DNA of 64,000 bases, taken from assembly GCA_016794345.1 (NCBI GenBank), contig JAEUKE010000174.1:29149-93148 (forward strand), written 5' to 3'. This document shows positions 35,077 through 46,000 of the stretch, one piece after another. Source of the DNA: Myxococcales bacterium. Its GTDB lineage: Bacteria > Myxococcota_A > Polyangia > Polyangiales > Polyangiaceae. The notes under the pieces are model-generated. The model was not told the DNA's origin. It made no database searches and saw nothing but the letters and a program-made list of their open reading frames with translations. Position 1 is the first letter of the stretch; each line of letters opens with the position of its first letter. Both the position numbers and the translations under genes were made by a program.

Positions 35077-35991
35077 ATGAAGATCTCCCGGCTGGCATCC
35101 CGCGGCGTCGCGAACCTGCCCGACCTGGAGTGTGACCTCGTCTCGTCGTCGACGGGTCGGCCCCACGATCTCGTCGTCGTCACGGGCCCTCCCGCCTCCG
35201 GCAAGACGCGGCTGTGTGAGCTCTTGCTCGCGTCGCTCGAGACGATCGGGGGTTACCAGGGTATCGTCCGCGCGTCGGATTGGTACGTGGACGCCGACCG
35301 CGGCGCCCGGGTCGATCTCGAGCTGTGGCTCGACGGGGACGGTCCCGCGAGCGTGGGCCGCGCAAACGCCGTGGTGCGCTTCACGCGAGGCGGAGCCCTG
35401 CGGGAGGTCGAGCGCGCGGTGGGTCGCGAGGTCGCCCGGTACGACCACGACCCCGCACACGGCAAGCGCGAGTATTTCCCGGAGGGCAGGCAGCGCGCGT
35501 GGGGCGCGCGGCAAGACGGGCTGGGCTCGCAGGAGCAGGCGCTCCTGCGCTGCTCGAAGGACCCGCAGAAGTACAGCTTCGTCCCGCGTTTCCTTGCCCA
35601 GCTCGCCTCCGACCCGACGCGGCGCGCCTCGTTCGCGAGAGGCCTCGAGCTCCTCTCGCCCACGGCGCGTCATGTGCCCACGGCGCGCGGGCAAGACCCG
35701 ACGACCTGCTTCTCCAACCGACGAGGAAGCGGCGTCCCCTACGCGGAGCTCTCCAGCTCCGAGGCGGACGCGGTGATCATCGCCGCGACGGCGGCGCTCA
35801 TCGGGCTCAATCACTCGATCGTCGTGCTCGACCGGCCCGAGCTCTACGTCCCTCCGCATCGGCTCGTCGCCTGGCTCGACGGCCTGCTCCACCTCGGACG
35901 AGACAACCAGTGGTTCGTGGCCACGAGCAGCGAAGAGCTCGTCGGCGCGGCGTCGCGCTCGCAGGTCATCTCGCTCGGAGGCGAAGCGTGA
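35077..35991 (+). CDS. VgrG-linked ATPase A (ABC/AAA-like P-loop protein)
   Basis: A 304-residue P-loop ATPase of unknown function. Walker A is GPPASGKT at 37-44. Near the C-terminus, ELSSSEADAVIIAATAALIG resembles the ABC signature helix and is followed by Walker B SIVVLDRPELYV (about 246-257) and a switch-like FVATSSEEL. In between is a specific region with KREYFPEGRQR and CSKDPQKYSFVPRFLAQLA. It lacks a signal peptide or membrane helix. The organisation is that of SMC/RecF-like or AAA_21-type ATPases, not of ClpV. It starts 6 bp after vgrG, and its stop overlaps the GTG of a paralogous ATPase by four bases. Function is unknown; involvement in VgrG cargo handling is inferred from context only. 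Confidence 0.85.
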   Translation: MKISRLASRGVANLPDLECDLVSSSTGRPHDLVVVTGPPASGKTRLCELLLASLETIGGYQGIVRASDWYVDADRGARVDLELWLDGDGPASVGRANAVVRFTRGGALREVERAVGREVARYDHDPAHGKREYFPEGRQRAWGARQDGLGSQEQALLRCSKDPQKYSFVPRFLAQLASDPTRRASFARGLELLSPTARHVPTARGQDPTTCFSNRRGSGVPYAELSSSEADAVIIAATAALIGLNHSIVVLDRPELYVPPHRLVAWLDGLLHLGRDNQWFVATSSEELVGAASRSQVISLGGEA

Positions 35992-36902
35992 AGCTCCTCG
36001 GTGTGCAGGCGATCGACGTCCTCGGCGTCGCGAACGGGGTCTACAGCTTCGAGAAGGCGCCCGGCGAAGCGCACGATCGCGTTCTCGTCACCGGCGGTCC
36101 GGGCACCGGCAAGACCCGCCTGCTCGAGCTCATCGCCGCGGCGCGCGAGCTCCTCGCCCCCATCGAGCGGGTGATGGACCAGGAGTCGTTCATCATCCCC
36201 GGCAACCAGACCGCCAAGGCCATCCTCTCCTGGCAGCTCACACCGGAGGAGCAGACCACCATCGGGTCGCCGACGCCGGTCACCACCAGCGAGGTCATCT
36301 TCCGCTACGACGAGGAGGACGAGGTCGACTCGCGGATGGGCTTCCTGCTGGAGCGCTACGCTCACGACGACGCGACGCCGAAGCTCGAGTACTTCTCGGA
36401 GCAGCGACGGCTCGACATCGGCGGAGGCGAGGTCTCCCTCGAGGAGGACGAGCAGATTCGCTTCCGCGGCGGCGCGGACCCGAGGAAATTCGCGTTCATC
36501 CCTGTTTTCCTGGAGGCGCTCCCCGACCTGGCCGCGAAGGCCGCGCGCTTCAAGGCCACGCTCGAGCGGTTCTCGCCGAGCTGCACCTACGACCTCGAGC
36601 GCCACGTGCTCTTGTCGCGTGGCCGGGCCATCCGGTCGCTGACGGAGCTCTCTGCCAGCGAGGCGGACTCGGTCATGTTCGCCGCCACCGCCGCGCTCGT
36701 GGGCCTCTCGGGCTCGATCGTGCTCGTCGATCGGCCCGAGCTCTTCGGCATCTCCCCCGAGCGCGCGCTCGCGGGCCTCTCGGCGCTCGGCGAGGGCAAC
36801 CAGCTGATCCTCGCGTCGCCTTCCCCCGCCTTCGCCGCAGGCTTCGAGGGCGCCCTGATCCAGCTGGGCTCCGACTCGTCCGACAGCCGAGGTCCGCGAT
36901 GA
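35988..36902 (+). CDS. VgrG-linked ATPase B, paralog of ATPase A
   Basis: A 304-residue P-loop ATPase, the same length as its upstream neighbour and sharing its plan. Walker A is GGPGTGKT (36-43). The middle motif KLEYFSEQRRL corresponds to KREYFPEGRQR in A, ADPRKFAFIPVFLEAL to its KDPQKYSFVPRFLAQL, the signature-like region is ELSASEADSVMFAATAALVG and Walker B is SIVLVDRPELFG (about 243-254). The GTG start overlaps ATPase A and the stop overlaps the next ATG, both by four bases, so the two ATPases and the chaperone-like protein are made together in comparable amounts. A and B may form a heterodimer; this is inference. Confidence 0.85.
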   Translation: MKLLGVQAIDVLGVANGVYSFEKAPGEAHDRVLVTGGPGTGKTRLLELIAAARELLAPIERVMDQESFIIPGNQTAKAILSWQLTPEEQTTIGSPTPVTTSEVIFRYDEEDEVDSRMGFLLERYAHDDATPKLEYFSEQRRLDIGGGEVSLEEDEQIRFRGGADPRKFAFIPVFLEALPDLAAKAARFKATLERFSPSCTYDLERHVLLSRGRAIRSLTELSASEADSVMFAATAALVGLSGSIVLVDRPELFGISPERALAGLSALGEGNQLILASPSPAFAAGFEGALIQLGSDSSDSRGPR

Positions 36903-37327
36903 TCCCGTACTACTGCAACGAGGCCGTCTTGCAGCTGCAGAACGTGCACGGCCTGGTCGACCGCACGCGCCAGCTCCTCGAGGTCGTCACGCAGGACGGG
37001 GTGGAGCTCCAGCTCGTGATCGAACGCGAAGAGCTCGGCCCCGACACGACGCTCGCCGCCAAGATCGAGGCGAGCCTCGCCGAGCGGCGCCGCTCGCTTC
37101 GAGGCTTCGAGATCGTCTCGGCGACGGAGCGCGAGTACCCGGAGGTGGTCGGCACCGAAGCACGCCTGACCTACGTTCACAAAGAGCGCGGGCCGCTCTT
37201 CGTCCACGAGTTCCATTGCCTGCTCGATCGGACTCGGCTCACGTTCATCGGGACCAGCCGCCTCGCACACGCCACCGCCTGCGACCAGTGGATGCAGACC
37301 ACGCTCCACTACCTCAAGTTGCGCTGA
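36899..37327 (+). CDS. DUF1795/DcrB-like protein, probable Eag-type T6SS chaperone
   Basis: A 142-residue protein with the DUF1795 pattern: YYCNEAVLQLQNVHGLVDRT at the N-terminus, LQLVIEREEL in the first strand pair, SLRGFEIVSATEREYP, a central ARLTYVHKERGPLFVHEFHC and the last helix ATACDQWMQTTLHYLKLR. Eag proteins of this family bind the transmembrane segments of T6SS effectors and help load them on VgrG. No effector with such segments is encoded next to it. The ATG overlaps ATPase B by four bases. Its final codons and stop lie in the first unit of a 19-bp tandem repeat. Confidence 0.75.
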   Translation: MIPYYCNEAVLQLQNVHGLVDRTRQLLEVVTQDGVELQLVIEREELGPDTTLAAKIEASLAERRRSLRGFEIVSATEREYPEVVGTEARLTYVHKERGPLFVHEFHCLLDRTRLTFIGTSRLAHATACDQWMQTTLHYLKLR

Positions 37328-37393
37328 GGGCCTCACGTTGCGCTGAGGGCCTCACGTTGCGCTGAAGGGCTCGCGTTGCGCTGAAAGGCTCGC
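37318..37393 (+). repeat. Four tandem copies of a 19-bp unit across the end of the chaperone gene
   Basis: The unit GTTGCGCTGAGGGCCTCAC occurs at 37318-37336 and 37337-37355 (identical), then with small changes at 37356-37374 and 37375-37393. Each copy repeats the TTGCGCTGA that ends the DUF1795 gene (Leu-Arg-stop). The array fills the whole gap to the stop of the convergent kinase gene at 37394. Confidence 0.92.
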
Positions 37394-38827
37394 TCAGCGA
37401 CAGCGCTCCGGCTCGCGTTTGCAACGCGAGTCGGTGCGAGGCGAGCTCGGCTTGGATGAGCGCGCCGGAGGCGAGCCCGGCTTGCTCGACGCCGAGGGCG
37501 CGGCCGACTCGACACCCACCGGAACCGGGATGATGACGGTCGCGATGGGCGCGACGGACCCCGCCGCGGCCGGGGCGGAGGACCACGTCTGGAGCGCGGG
37601 CCGAGCAGCCGAGCCGCCGGCGAGCGTGAGGACGAGTGCGCCGATCGCGAGCGCGGCGGCGGCCGCCGACACGGCGAGCAGCGCGAGCAGGAGACGCGGG
37701 GAGCGCGGAGGCACCTGGGCCACGCCCTCGCCCACGCTCGGCGAGGTGGCCTTCCAAGAGGAGTCGAGCCGGACGGAGGAAACAGAACGAACGGAGGCTT
37801 CGTCGCGCGGGTTCTGCCGCACCCGCGTCGGCGCGTCGGTGTCGGCCGGCAGGGGGAACGGCGGCGGGACATCCCCTCCGGCCGCCGGCCGCGTGGCGGG
37901 CCCCGGCGCGAGCGCCGGCATCCCGCCCACGAGCGCGGTCGCCAGCTCGTTCACGAGCTCGGTCGCCGTCGCCTGGCGATCGGCGGGTCGGCGCGCCGTC
38001 GCCCGCGAGAACCACGCGTCGAACGCAACGCCCACGGCCAGACCTCGCCGGCCCGCCCGCACGCTCGGCGGCTCGGGGAGCGGGCCTTCCATCCACCGGA
38101 GCAGGACGAGCGTGCTCGGGGCGCGCCGGAGCTCCTCCTCCCAGTAGCTCTCGCCCGTCAAGAGCTCGTACGCTACATGGCCGAGCGAATACACGTCCGC
38201 GCGGCGATCGATGCGCCCGCCGTCGATCTGCTCGGGCGCCATGTAGAGCGGCGTCCCGATGTTCACGGTGTTCCGGCTCTTGCTCGCCTGCTGGATGATC
38301 TTCGCGATCCCGAAGTCCAGGACCTTCACCCTGACGGTTCCGTCCTCCTTCTCACAGAGGAAGAGGTTGTCTGGCTTCAGATCGCGGTGCACCACGCCTG
38401 CCGCGTGTGTCTTCTCGAGGGCCGCGGCGAGCTGCCGGAGCACCTCGAGCGCCTGGCGCGGGTCGAGCCGGCGGCCTGCGGCGAGCCGCGCGCCGAGGCT
38501 CTCGCCGCGCAGGAGCTCCATCACGATGAAGGGACAGCCCGTCGCCGCGTCGACCCCTGCGTCGAACGTCTCCACCAGGCTCTCGCTCTCGATGTCCGCG
38601 GTGATCGTCGCCTCTTGGAGAAAACGTGCCCGCGCATCGGGGTCGCTCACGAGGATGGGCAACAGCAGCTTCAGCGCCCGTCGGCGCTTGGTCTCGCTGT
38701 GGATCACCTCGTAGACGGCGCCCATCCCGCCGGACCCGATCCGGCGGACGATCACGTATCGACCGGCGAACAGCGCGCCGTCGCCGAGCGTGAGGCCGGG
38801 TGCCGGTGCGGCGGCCGCGGAGAGCAC
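37394..38827 (-). CDS. Transmembrane Ser/Thr protein kinase
   Basis: A 477-residue Hanks-type kinase. The catalytic domain (about 24-290) has glycine loop IGSGGMGAVYE, ATP lysine in RALKLL, HRDLKPDNLFL, DFGIAK and the activation segment GTPLYMAPEQ. A Pro/Ser linker follows, then a transmembrane helix (LLLALLAVSAAAAALAIGALVLTLAGG, about 382-408) and a Pro/Ser-rich external tail ending CKREPERCR with two Cys. The tail has no known sensor domain. It converges on the DUF1795 gene, separated only by the tandem repeat, and is divergent from the PEGA-protein gene. Confidence 0.93.
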   Translation of the reverse strand: MLSAAAAPAPGLTLGDGALFAGRYVIVRRIGSGGMGAVYEVIHSETKRRRALKLLLPILVSDPDARARFLQEATITADIESESLVETFDAGVDAATGCPFIVMELLRGESLGARLAAGRRLDPRQALEVLRQLAAALEKTHAAGVVHRDLKPDNLFLCEKEDGTVRVKVLDFGIAKIIQQASKSRNTVNIGTPLYMAPEQIDGGRIDRRADVYSLGHVAYELLTGESYWEEELRRAPSTLVLLRWMEGPLPEPPSVRAGRRGLAVGVAFDAWFSRATARRPADRQATATELVNELATALVGGMPALAPGPATRPAAGGDVPPPFPLPADTDAPTRVRQNPRDEASVRSVSSVRLDSSWKATSPSVGEGVAQVPPRSPRLLLALLAVSAAAAALAIGALVLTLAGGSAARPALQTWSSAPAAAGSVAPIATVIIPVPVGVESAAPSASSKPGSPPARSSKPSSPRTDSRCKREPERCR

Positions 38828-38923
38828 GCCCCGAGGATACTCGACGGCGCGGGCTCGAGAAATAGGATGGTCGACATACTTTGCGCTCCAAGTCGCATGT
38901 CACCTGTCCTATGATTTTGCCGC

Positions 38924-39973
38924 TTGGTGCTACGCGAGCTGTTCCGTCGAACCTGCACGCTCCTGGCGATCTCCGCGATGTTCGCCGCGGCCTCCCCCGC
39001 GGCAGCACAAGACGAGCCGGCCGAGCCGCCGCCCGCCGACGAGCCGGGGACGTCGGACCCGGCTCGCACCCGGGCGCGAGACCCGCTCCGCGCCGACGCC
39101 CTGTTCGACGAGGCCATCGCGCTCGGAGACCGAGGGCAATGGGATCTGGCGTGCCCGAAGTTCCGCGAGAGCCTCGCAGCGGACGCGTCGGTAGGGACGC
39201 TCCTCAACGTCGCGTCTTGCAGCCTCCGCGAGGGCAATCGCCTCCAGGCGGCACGGGAGTACCGGCGCATCCTGGAGATGAACGCGACGACCACCGACCC
39301 CGACCGCAAGCGCAGCGTCGCCGCCACCGCGCAGGCCGCGCTCGACAAGCTCGTCGCGGAGCTCGCCTCGGTCGGCTTCCAGGTCCTCCCCGCTCGACCG
39401 GGCGTCACCATCGTGATCGACGGCCGGCGAGCCGAGCCGCTTGCCCCCGGGAAGGTCACCGAGCTCGAGCCCGGCCGGCACCGGATCGAGGTGACCGCGC
39501 CCGGCTTCCGGCGGCTCGAGAGGAACGTCGTCCTCTCCGCCGGGAACAATGACACGCTTGTCTTCTCCCTGGAGCCCGAGCGCGCCCCGACGCCTCCCCC
39601 GGCGGCCGCTGCAGGACCGCGCGCTCTCTCGACCGCCGGGTGGGTGACCGGCCTCCTCGGCGGAGCGCTCGCTGCGAGCGGAGGGGCGCTCCTCGTCGTG
39701 GCCGCGGACCACGCCGCGGAGATCCGGGCCGAGTGTGGCCCCGACGCGCGGCCGCCGTCCTGCCCGCTCGGCTCGGCCGAGGTCGCCGACGAGCTCGGGA
39801 CCGAGGGGCGCGCCTTCGCCGTCGGCGGATACGTCGGCCTCGGCGTCGGAGGCGCCGCGGTCGCGACCGGGATCGGCCTGTTGGTCGCCGACGCCGTCTC
39901 GACCGATGCCGTCGTGGTCGTGCCGCGCGCCGGCACAAGCGAGGCAGGGGTATGGCTCGTCACGCGCTTCTGA
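38924..39973 (+). CDS. Exported TPR and PEGA domain protein
   Basis: A 349-residue protein. The signal peptide RRTCTLLAISAMFAAASPAAAQ precedes a TPR-like part (about 55-145: ADALFDEAIALGDRGQWDLA, VASCSLREGNRLQAAREYRR). A PEGA domain follows (about 150-205; RPGVTIVIDGRRAEPLAPGK, LEPGRHRIEVTAPGFRRLER), then a Pro/Ala linker and two C-terminal hydrophobic segments (GWVTGLLGGALAASGGALLV and GYVGLGVGGAAVATGIGLLV). This TPR-PEGA-TM arrangement is common in myxobacteria near kinases. The start is TTG at 38924 or GTG at 38927. It overlaps the following lipoprotein gene by 22 bp. Role unknown; surface or cell-wall attachment is plausible. Confidence 0.8.
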   Translation: MVLRELFRRTCTLLAISAMFAAASPAAAQDEPAEPPPADEPGTSDPARTRARDPLRADALFDEAIALGDRGQWDLACPKFRESLAADASVGTLLNVASCSLREGNRLQAAREYRRILEMNATTTDPDRKRSVAATAQAALDKLVAELASVGFQVLPARPGVTIVIDGRRAEPLAPGKVTELEPGRHRIEVTAPGFRRLERNVVLSAGNNDTLVFSLEPERAPTPPPAAAAGPRALSTAGWVTGLLGGALAASGGALLVVAADHAAEIRAECGPDARPPSCPLGSAEVADELGTEGRAFAVGGYVGLGVGGAAVATGIGLLVADAVSTDAVVVVPRAGTSEAGVWLVTRF

Positions 39974-41019
39974 TGGTCTCCTTGCCGTTGCTCGTGGCCG
40001 CTTGCTTCGACGAGCTCGGCAGCTACGAGCCGGCCTCCGGCGGCAACGGCGGGCAGCAGGTCGACCGCGACACGCCAAGCAGCCCCACCAGCACGACCAC
40101 GGAGGTGACGAGCACGACCGGGTCGGGCGGCGCGTCGCCCGAGGCCTGCACGAACGGGCTCGACGACGACGCCGACGGCAAGGTCGACTGTGAGGACGGG
40201 GACTGCGGCGGCTACCAGTGTGTTCCCGCCCCTTCGGATCCCGCCTTCTCGGGCGGTCCGCTGCTGCTCCTCCCTCCCGCGAGCGGCGCGCCGTGTGGCC
40301 CTGCCTTCCCTGCGGCGGGGCTCGACGGCGTCCGCTTGCTCGCGGCCCCGAGCCCGTGCGACTGCACCTGCGGCGCTGCCACGGGGCAGGCCTGCCAGGG
40401 CACCGTGACCACCCACACGAGCCCGAGCTGCGCGGGCGCTGGTGGGGTCACCGTCGTCGGCGCCACCTGCGTGACTGGAGCAGGCGCCGCGAGCGTGTCG
40501 GCCGCCGTCGCTCCGGCGGGCGGCGTTTGCGCCGGCTCCCCGGTGCCGCCGGTCGCGCCCTCGTTCGAGCCTGCGCGCACCTGCCAGGCGGAGCGCGGCG
40601 GCGGCTGTGGCGAAGGCCACGTCTGCGCCCGTCCCCCGGCCCCGACCGACGGGCTCGTCTGCTTCGAGCGCCCCGGGGACACGCCGTGTGACGACCCGAC
40701 CTATCCCATCAAGGTCCTGGTGTTCGACGACGAGCCCATCGACGGCCGCACCTGCAGCGGGATTTGCAGCTGCGACCCGCCGGAGGGCGGGAGCTGCGCC
40801 GGCGCGCTCGCCGTTCGAGACGGCAGCTGCGCCGGGGCCCTCGTCGGGAGCCTCTCGCTCGGCGAAGCCTGCGAAGATCTCACCTCCCCGACGGCGGTCT
40901 CGGGGCTCTCGCTCTCGGCAACCTTGGCCGCCCCGGGAAGTTGCACCCCAAACCACCGAACCGAGAGCGGGTCGCTGGAGGGTAGCGCCCATACGCTCTG
41001 TTGCGCCGAGGCCCTCTGA
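39952..41019 (+). CDS. Cys-rich lipoprotein with a calcium-binding-like loop
   Basis: A 355-residue lipoprotein. The signal MARHALLMVSLPLLVAAC has lipobox VAAC (Cys18). After a Ser/Thr spacer comes CTNGLDDDADGKVDCEDGDC, a Cys-framed Asp-rich loop often seen in myxobacterial surface proteins and similar to calcium-binding EF or thrombospondin-type loops. The rest has some 20 cysteines in short Gly/Ala/Ser-rich modules (CDCTCGAATGQACQ, CSGICSCDPPEGGSC), suggesting disulfide-linked repeats. It overlaps the PEGA-protein gene by 22 bp, so the two are co-expressed. Function unknown, probably outer surface. Confidence 0.75.
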   Translation: MARHALLMVSLPLLVAACFDELGSYEPASGGNGGQQVDRDTPSSPTSTTTEVTSTTGSGGASPEACTNGLDDDADGKVDCEDGDCGGYQCVPAPSDPAFSGGPLLLLPPASGAPCGPAFPAAGLDGVRLLAAPSPCDCTCGAATGQACQGTVTTHTSPSCAGAGGVTVVGATCVTGAGAASVSAAVAPAGGVCAGSPVPPVAPSFEPARTCQAERGGGCGEGHVCARPPAPTDGLVCFERPGDTPCDDPTYPIKVLVFDDEPIDGRTCSGICSCDPPEGGSCAGALAVRDGSCAGALVGSLSLGEACEDLTSPTAVSGLSLSATLAAPGSCTPNHRTESGSLEGSAHTLCCAEAL

Positions 41020-41088
41020 CCGGCCCGAGGGCGCGCGGCCTCGATCAAGGCCAACAGCCCCCGGCCGGAGGGGCTCCGGAAGCTCTCG

Positions 41089-41118
41089 TTGACCAGGCCC
41101 GACGTCCGCCCGTAGATT
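41089..41118 (+). promoter_or_regulatory. Candidate sigma-70-type promoter upstream of a kinase gene
   Basis: TTGACC (41089-41094) and TAGATT (41113-41118) are separated by 18 bp in the 240-bp spacer between the Cys-rich lipoprotein and the kinase starting at 41260. The long leader of about 135 bp is otherwise featureless. Low-information match in a GC-rich genome. Confidence 0.35.
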
Positions 41119-41259
41119 GTGCGGCGGTGCCCGATCCGTCCCCCAGGTCCGAGGAATCGACGACTTGAAACCGAGAGGCGAAGAGCGACCTCGGCTGCGC
41201 GAGAGCACGGTGGTGGAGCACCGAGGCGGAAGTAGGCCGAGCGGCAGCGAGGGCGCGGA

Positions 41260-42960
<1,701 letters not shown>

Positions 42961-43014
42961 CCCGGCCGCCCCCGGGGCTCGACCCGGCGCGTCTCCGGTG
43001 TAGGCTACACGGCG

Positions 43015-46000
43015 TTGGAAGACCGCCCCTCCTTGCTGCCCGAGCGTCTCTCCGCGCTGCCGCAGCGGCTGAGCGCGGTCTTCAAGCCGAGGCGCGGCCG
43101 CCGCTACGCAGCCCGGGTCGCCGCGGGGCTGGGGCTCGGGAGCGTCTTTCTCGCCAGCACCGTCGCCGGTCTCCTCCTGCACCTGTCGACCGAGGAGGCC
43201 CGCCGGGTCACCCAGCGCGCCGCCAACGCGCTCCTCCCCTCGGTGCTAGACGGACGGATCGAGCTCGGCGAGATCGAGGAGCTCAGCCTGACACACGCCC
43301 GCATCGGCCAGGTCTGGATCTACGACCCGGCCGGGCACGAGGTCATCCACGCAGAAGGCGTCGACGCCCGGGTCTCCACGCTTCGCCTGCTGCGCAGCAT
43401 CTTCCTCGAGGATGGCCCGGTTCGTCTGACCATCTCCCGGACGCGCATCGAGCGGGCGAACGTCTCGTTCTTCACGGACGACGCGAACATCCCCACCCTC
43501 GCCACCACGTTCCTCCCGCGCGACAAGACGCCGAGCGTGGGGCCCCCCGGTCGCGCGTTTGTCCTGCGTATGCCCAGGATCGAGATCGGTGAGGCACGAG
43601 CCGCCGGGAGCGTCGGGGTGGACATCGACGCCGACGTCCGGCGCGTCGGCGCGTCGGTCTACGTCGACACCTCCGATTTCGTGGCCGTGGACGTCGACCG
43701 AGCGCACGTCACCGAACGCTCGTTGCTCGAGACCCGCCTCTCGGGCGCCGCCTCCTACCACATGCGTTACGACCTTCTGGACGACGACGCCCGGATCGCC
43801 GAGCACGGCCCACACCCGCCGGACCGGCTCTCGATGACCGGAGAGCTCTCCGGGACGATCGGGTCGATCCCCGCCTCGGCTGTCGCCACGATGGTCGGCC
43901 TGGATCTCGAAGCGCGGGCGGTGCTCCCCAGCGTCGAGCCGAAGCCGCTCGCCGAGGTGATCCCCTGGCTCGCGCTCACGAGGACCGTGAGCGCGAGGGC
44001 CTCGGTCTCCGGCTCTCTCCCCCACCTGTCCTTCGAGGGCTCGGCCGAGATCCCTCAGGGCGCAGGGATGGGGACGGTGACCGCCGAAGGCGCGCTCGAT
44101 TTCCAGGACGGCCTCGAGCTCCGCGCGGACGCCCTCGCGGAGGAGGTCGACCCACGCCTGTTGTCCGAGAGCATCCCCGAGGCGCGCATCAGCGGTCGAG
44201 CGCGGGTCGACGTCACGGTCCCGAAGGACCAAGCGCCCGCGATCGGCATCGAGCTCGCGACACGAGCGGCCGAGATCGGCGGACAGATCCTGCCCGCGGT
44301 GGACGCCGTGGTGGCGCTCCACGAAGGCGAGGTGCTCGCGTCGGCGACCGTCTACGAAGCGGGCATCCCGCTCGACGTCCGCCTCGCGCTCACGAAAGAC
44401 GGCGCCGTGCGCTACAGCGCCGTCGGCGAGTCGAGCGACGTCGCCGAGAGCCCCCGCGTGGCCCCGTACCTGGCCGGAGCCGGCCGCTTGCGCGTGGATG
44501 GCAGCTACCGACAGGGGTCGCTCGACACAACCGTCCAGGTCGATCTTCGCGGCGCCACCACGCGCGTGGGGCCGGCGATGAGCGCCGCGACGACCTCGGT
44601 CGTGGCCAAGGTGACCGGCTCGCTCGACGCCCTCGAGGTCGACGGCCGGCTGGGAGCGAAGGGCCTCACGCTCTTCGACGAGCAGCTCGACCAGGTGGAC
44701 CTGGTGGCCAAGGGCCCGCTGCTCGCCCCGGTCGTCTCCGCGTCCGTGAAGGACGCGGAGCGTGGATCGATCGAGGCAGCCGGGAAGGTCTCCGTCCCCG
44801 ACAAGAGCATAACGAATCTGTCAGCCAAGATCGCACGCGCTGGGGTAGAGGCGCGCGGGCGCGCCGCGCGGATCTCGATCGGCCCTTCGGGGCCGGTCGT
44901 CACCGGCCTCTCCGTCACGGGGACCGATCTGGGGGAAGTGGACGCGTCCCTGTCGGTCGACCGGGGCGATCTCGTGGGCAAGCTCTCCGGGCGCGACGTC
45001 GATCTGGACAAGCTGGCGCGCCTCCTGGGGTTGCCGCTCGCGGTCGAGGGCCTCGCGAGCTTCGACGTCGACGTCGACCGGACGAACGCCGGCCGCGTGG
45101 GCCACATCGAGCTCGAGCTCGAGGACGGCAAGCTGCTCGGCGTGGACGGCGTCTCGACGCGCGTCTCGGCCAAGCTGAGCGGGCGCGACGTCAAGGTCAC
45201 CGGGTTCGTCCGGCTGGTCGACGACGCGCCCGCCGACATCCGCTCCGAGGCGCTGAAGCGTGGCCTGCTCGGCTCGTCTGCCCTCTGCGACGGCGTCGTC
45301 GCCGAGCTCCGCTTCGCCGACGCCAAGGCGAGCCTCGAGGGCGCCCTGCTCGACCCACGAGCGTGGCGCCGAGCGATCGGCTCGGCCGATCTCGTGGCCG
45401 AGAACTGGAACCTCGCCTGCTTGGCCGAGCGCCTGCCTGGGCGGTCCAACCCGTTCGAGGAGGTCGCGGGGATCGCCACGGCGCGAGCGCGCCTCGCTCG
45501 CCGCCAGGGTGATCCCGAGCCGTCGGTCGAGGACTTCGCCCTCGCGACGCGGGGGCTCGTCGTGGTCACCAAGGAGGCCGGGTTCGAGTCGCGGCGGCTC
45601 GACCTGACGGCGGAGGGTGGGTTCGACGGCAAGACCGGGACCGCCAGCCTGGAGACCATCGTTCGGGGGAGCGCCTTTCGCGCCGAAGCCACCGCGGCTG
45701 CCATCCTCGATCTCGCCAAGCTGCTCGACCCAGCGACGCGCCAGGCATCGCTGAAGAACACGCAGTTCGAGGTCAACCTGACGTTGCCGCGCCGCCCCCT
45801 GAGCGAGCTCGCTGCGCTACCCGATCCGCTCGGCGAGTCCATCCCCGCGCTCGACGGCGAGCTCCGCCTGGAGGTCGAGGCCTGGGGGACGCCCGCGCAC
45901 CCCGAGCTCGCCGTCCACGCGAAGGGCTTCGGCGTCGCACAGCGAACCGCGTCGACCTTGAGCTCGCCCCTGCTCCCTCCGCTCGACCTCGCGCTCGATA

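Noticed and set aside
30577..37327. PAAR, Rhs, Hcp, ClpV or other T6SS core genes
   Set aside because: All frames around the vgrG genes were inspected; none shows PAAR repeats, Rhs repeats, or sheath or ClpV features.
37318..37393. CRISPR or attachment site
   Set aside because: The units are directly adjacent without spacers, and no integrase or tRNA is next to them.
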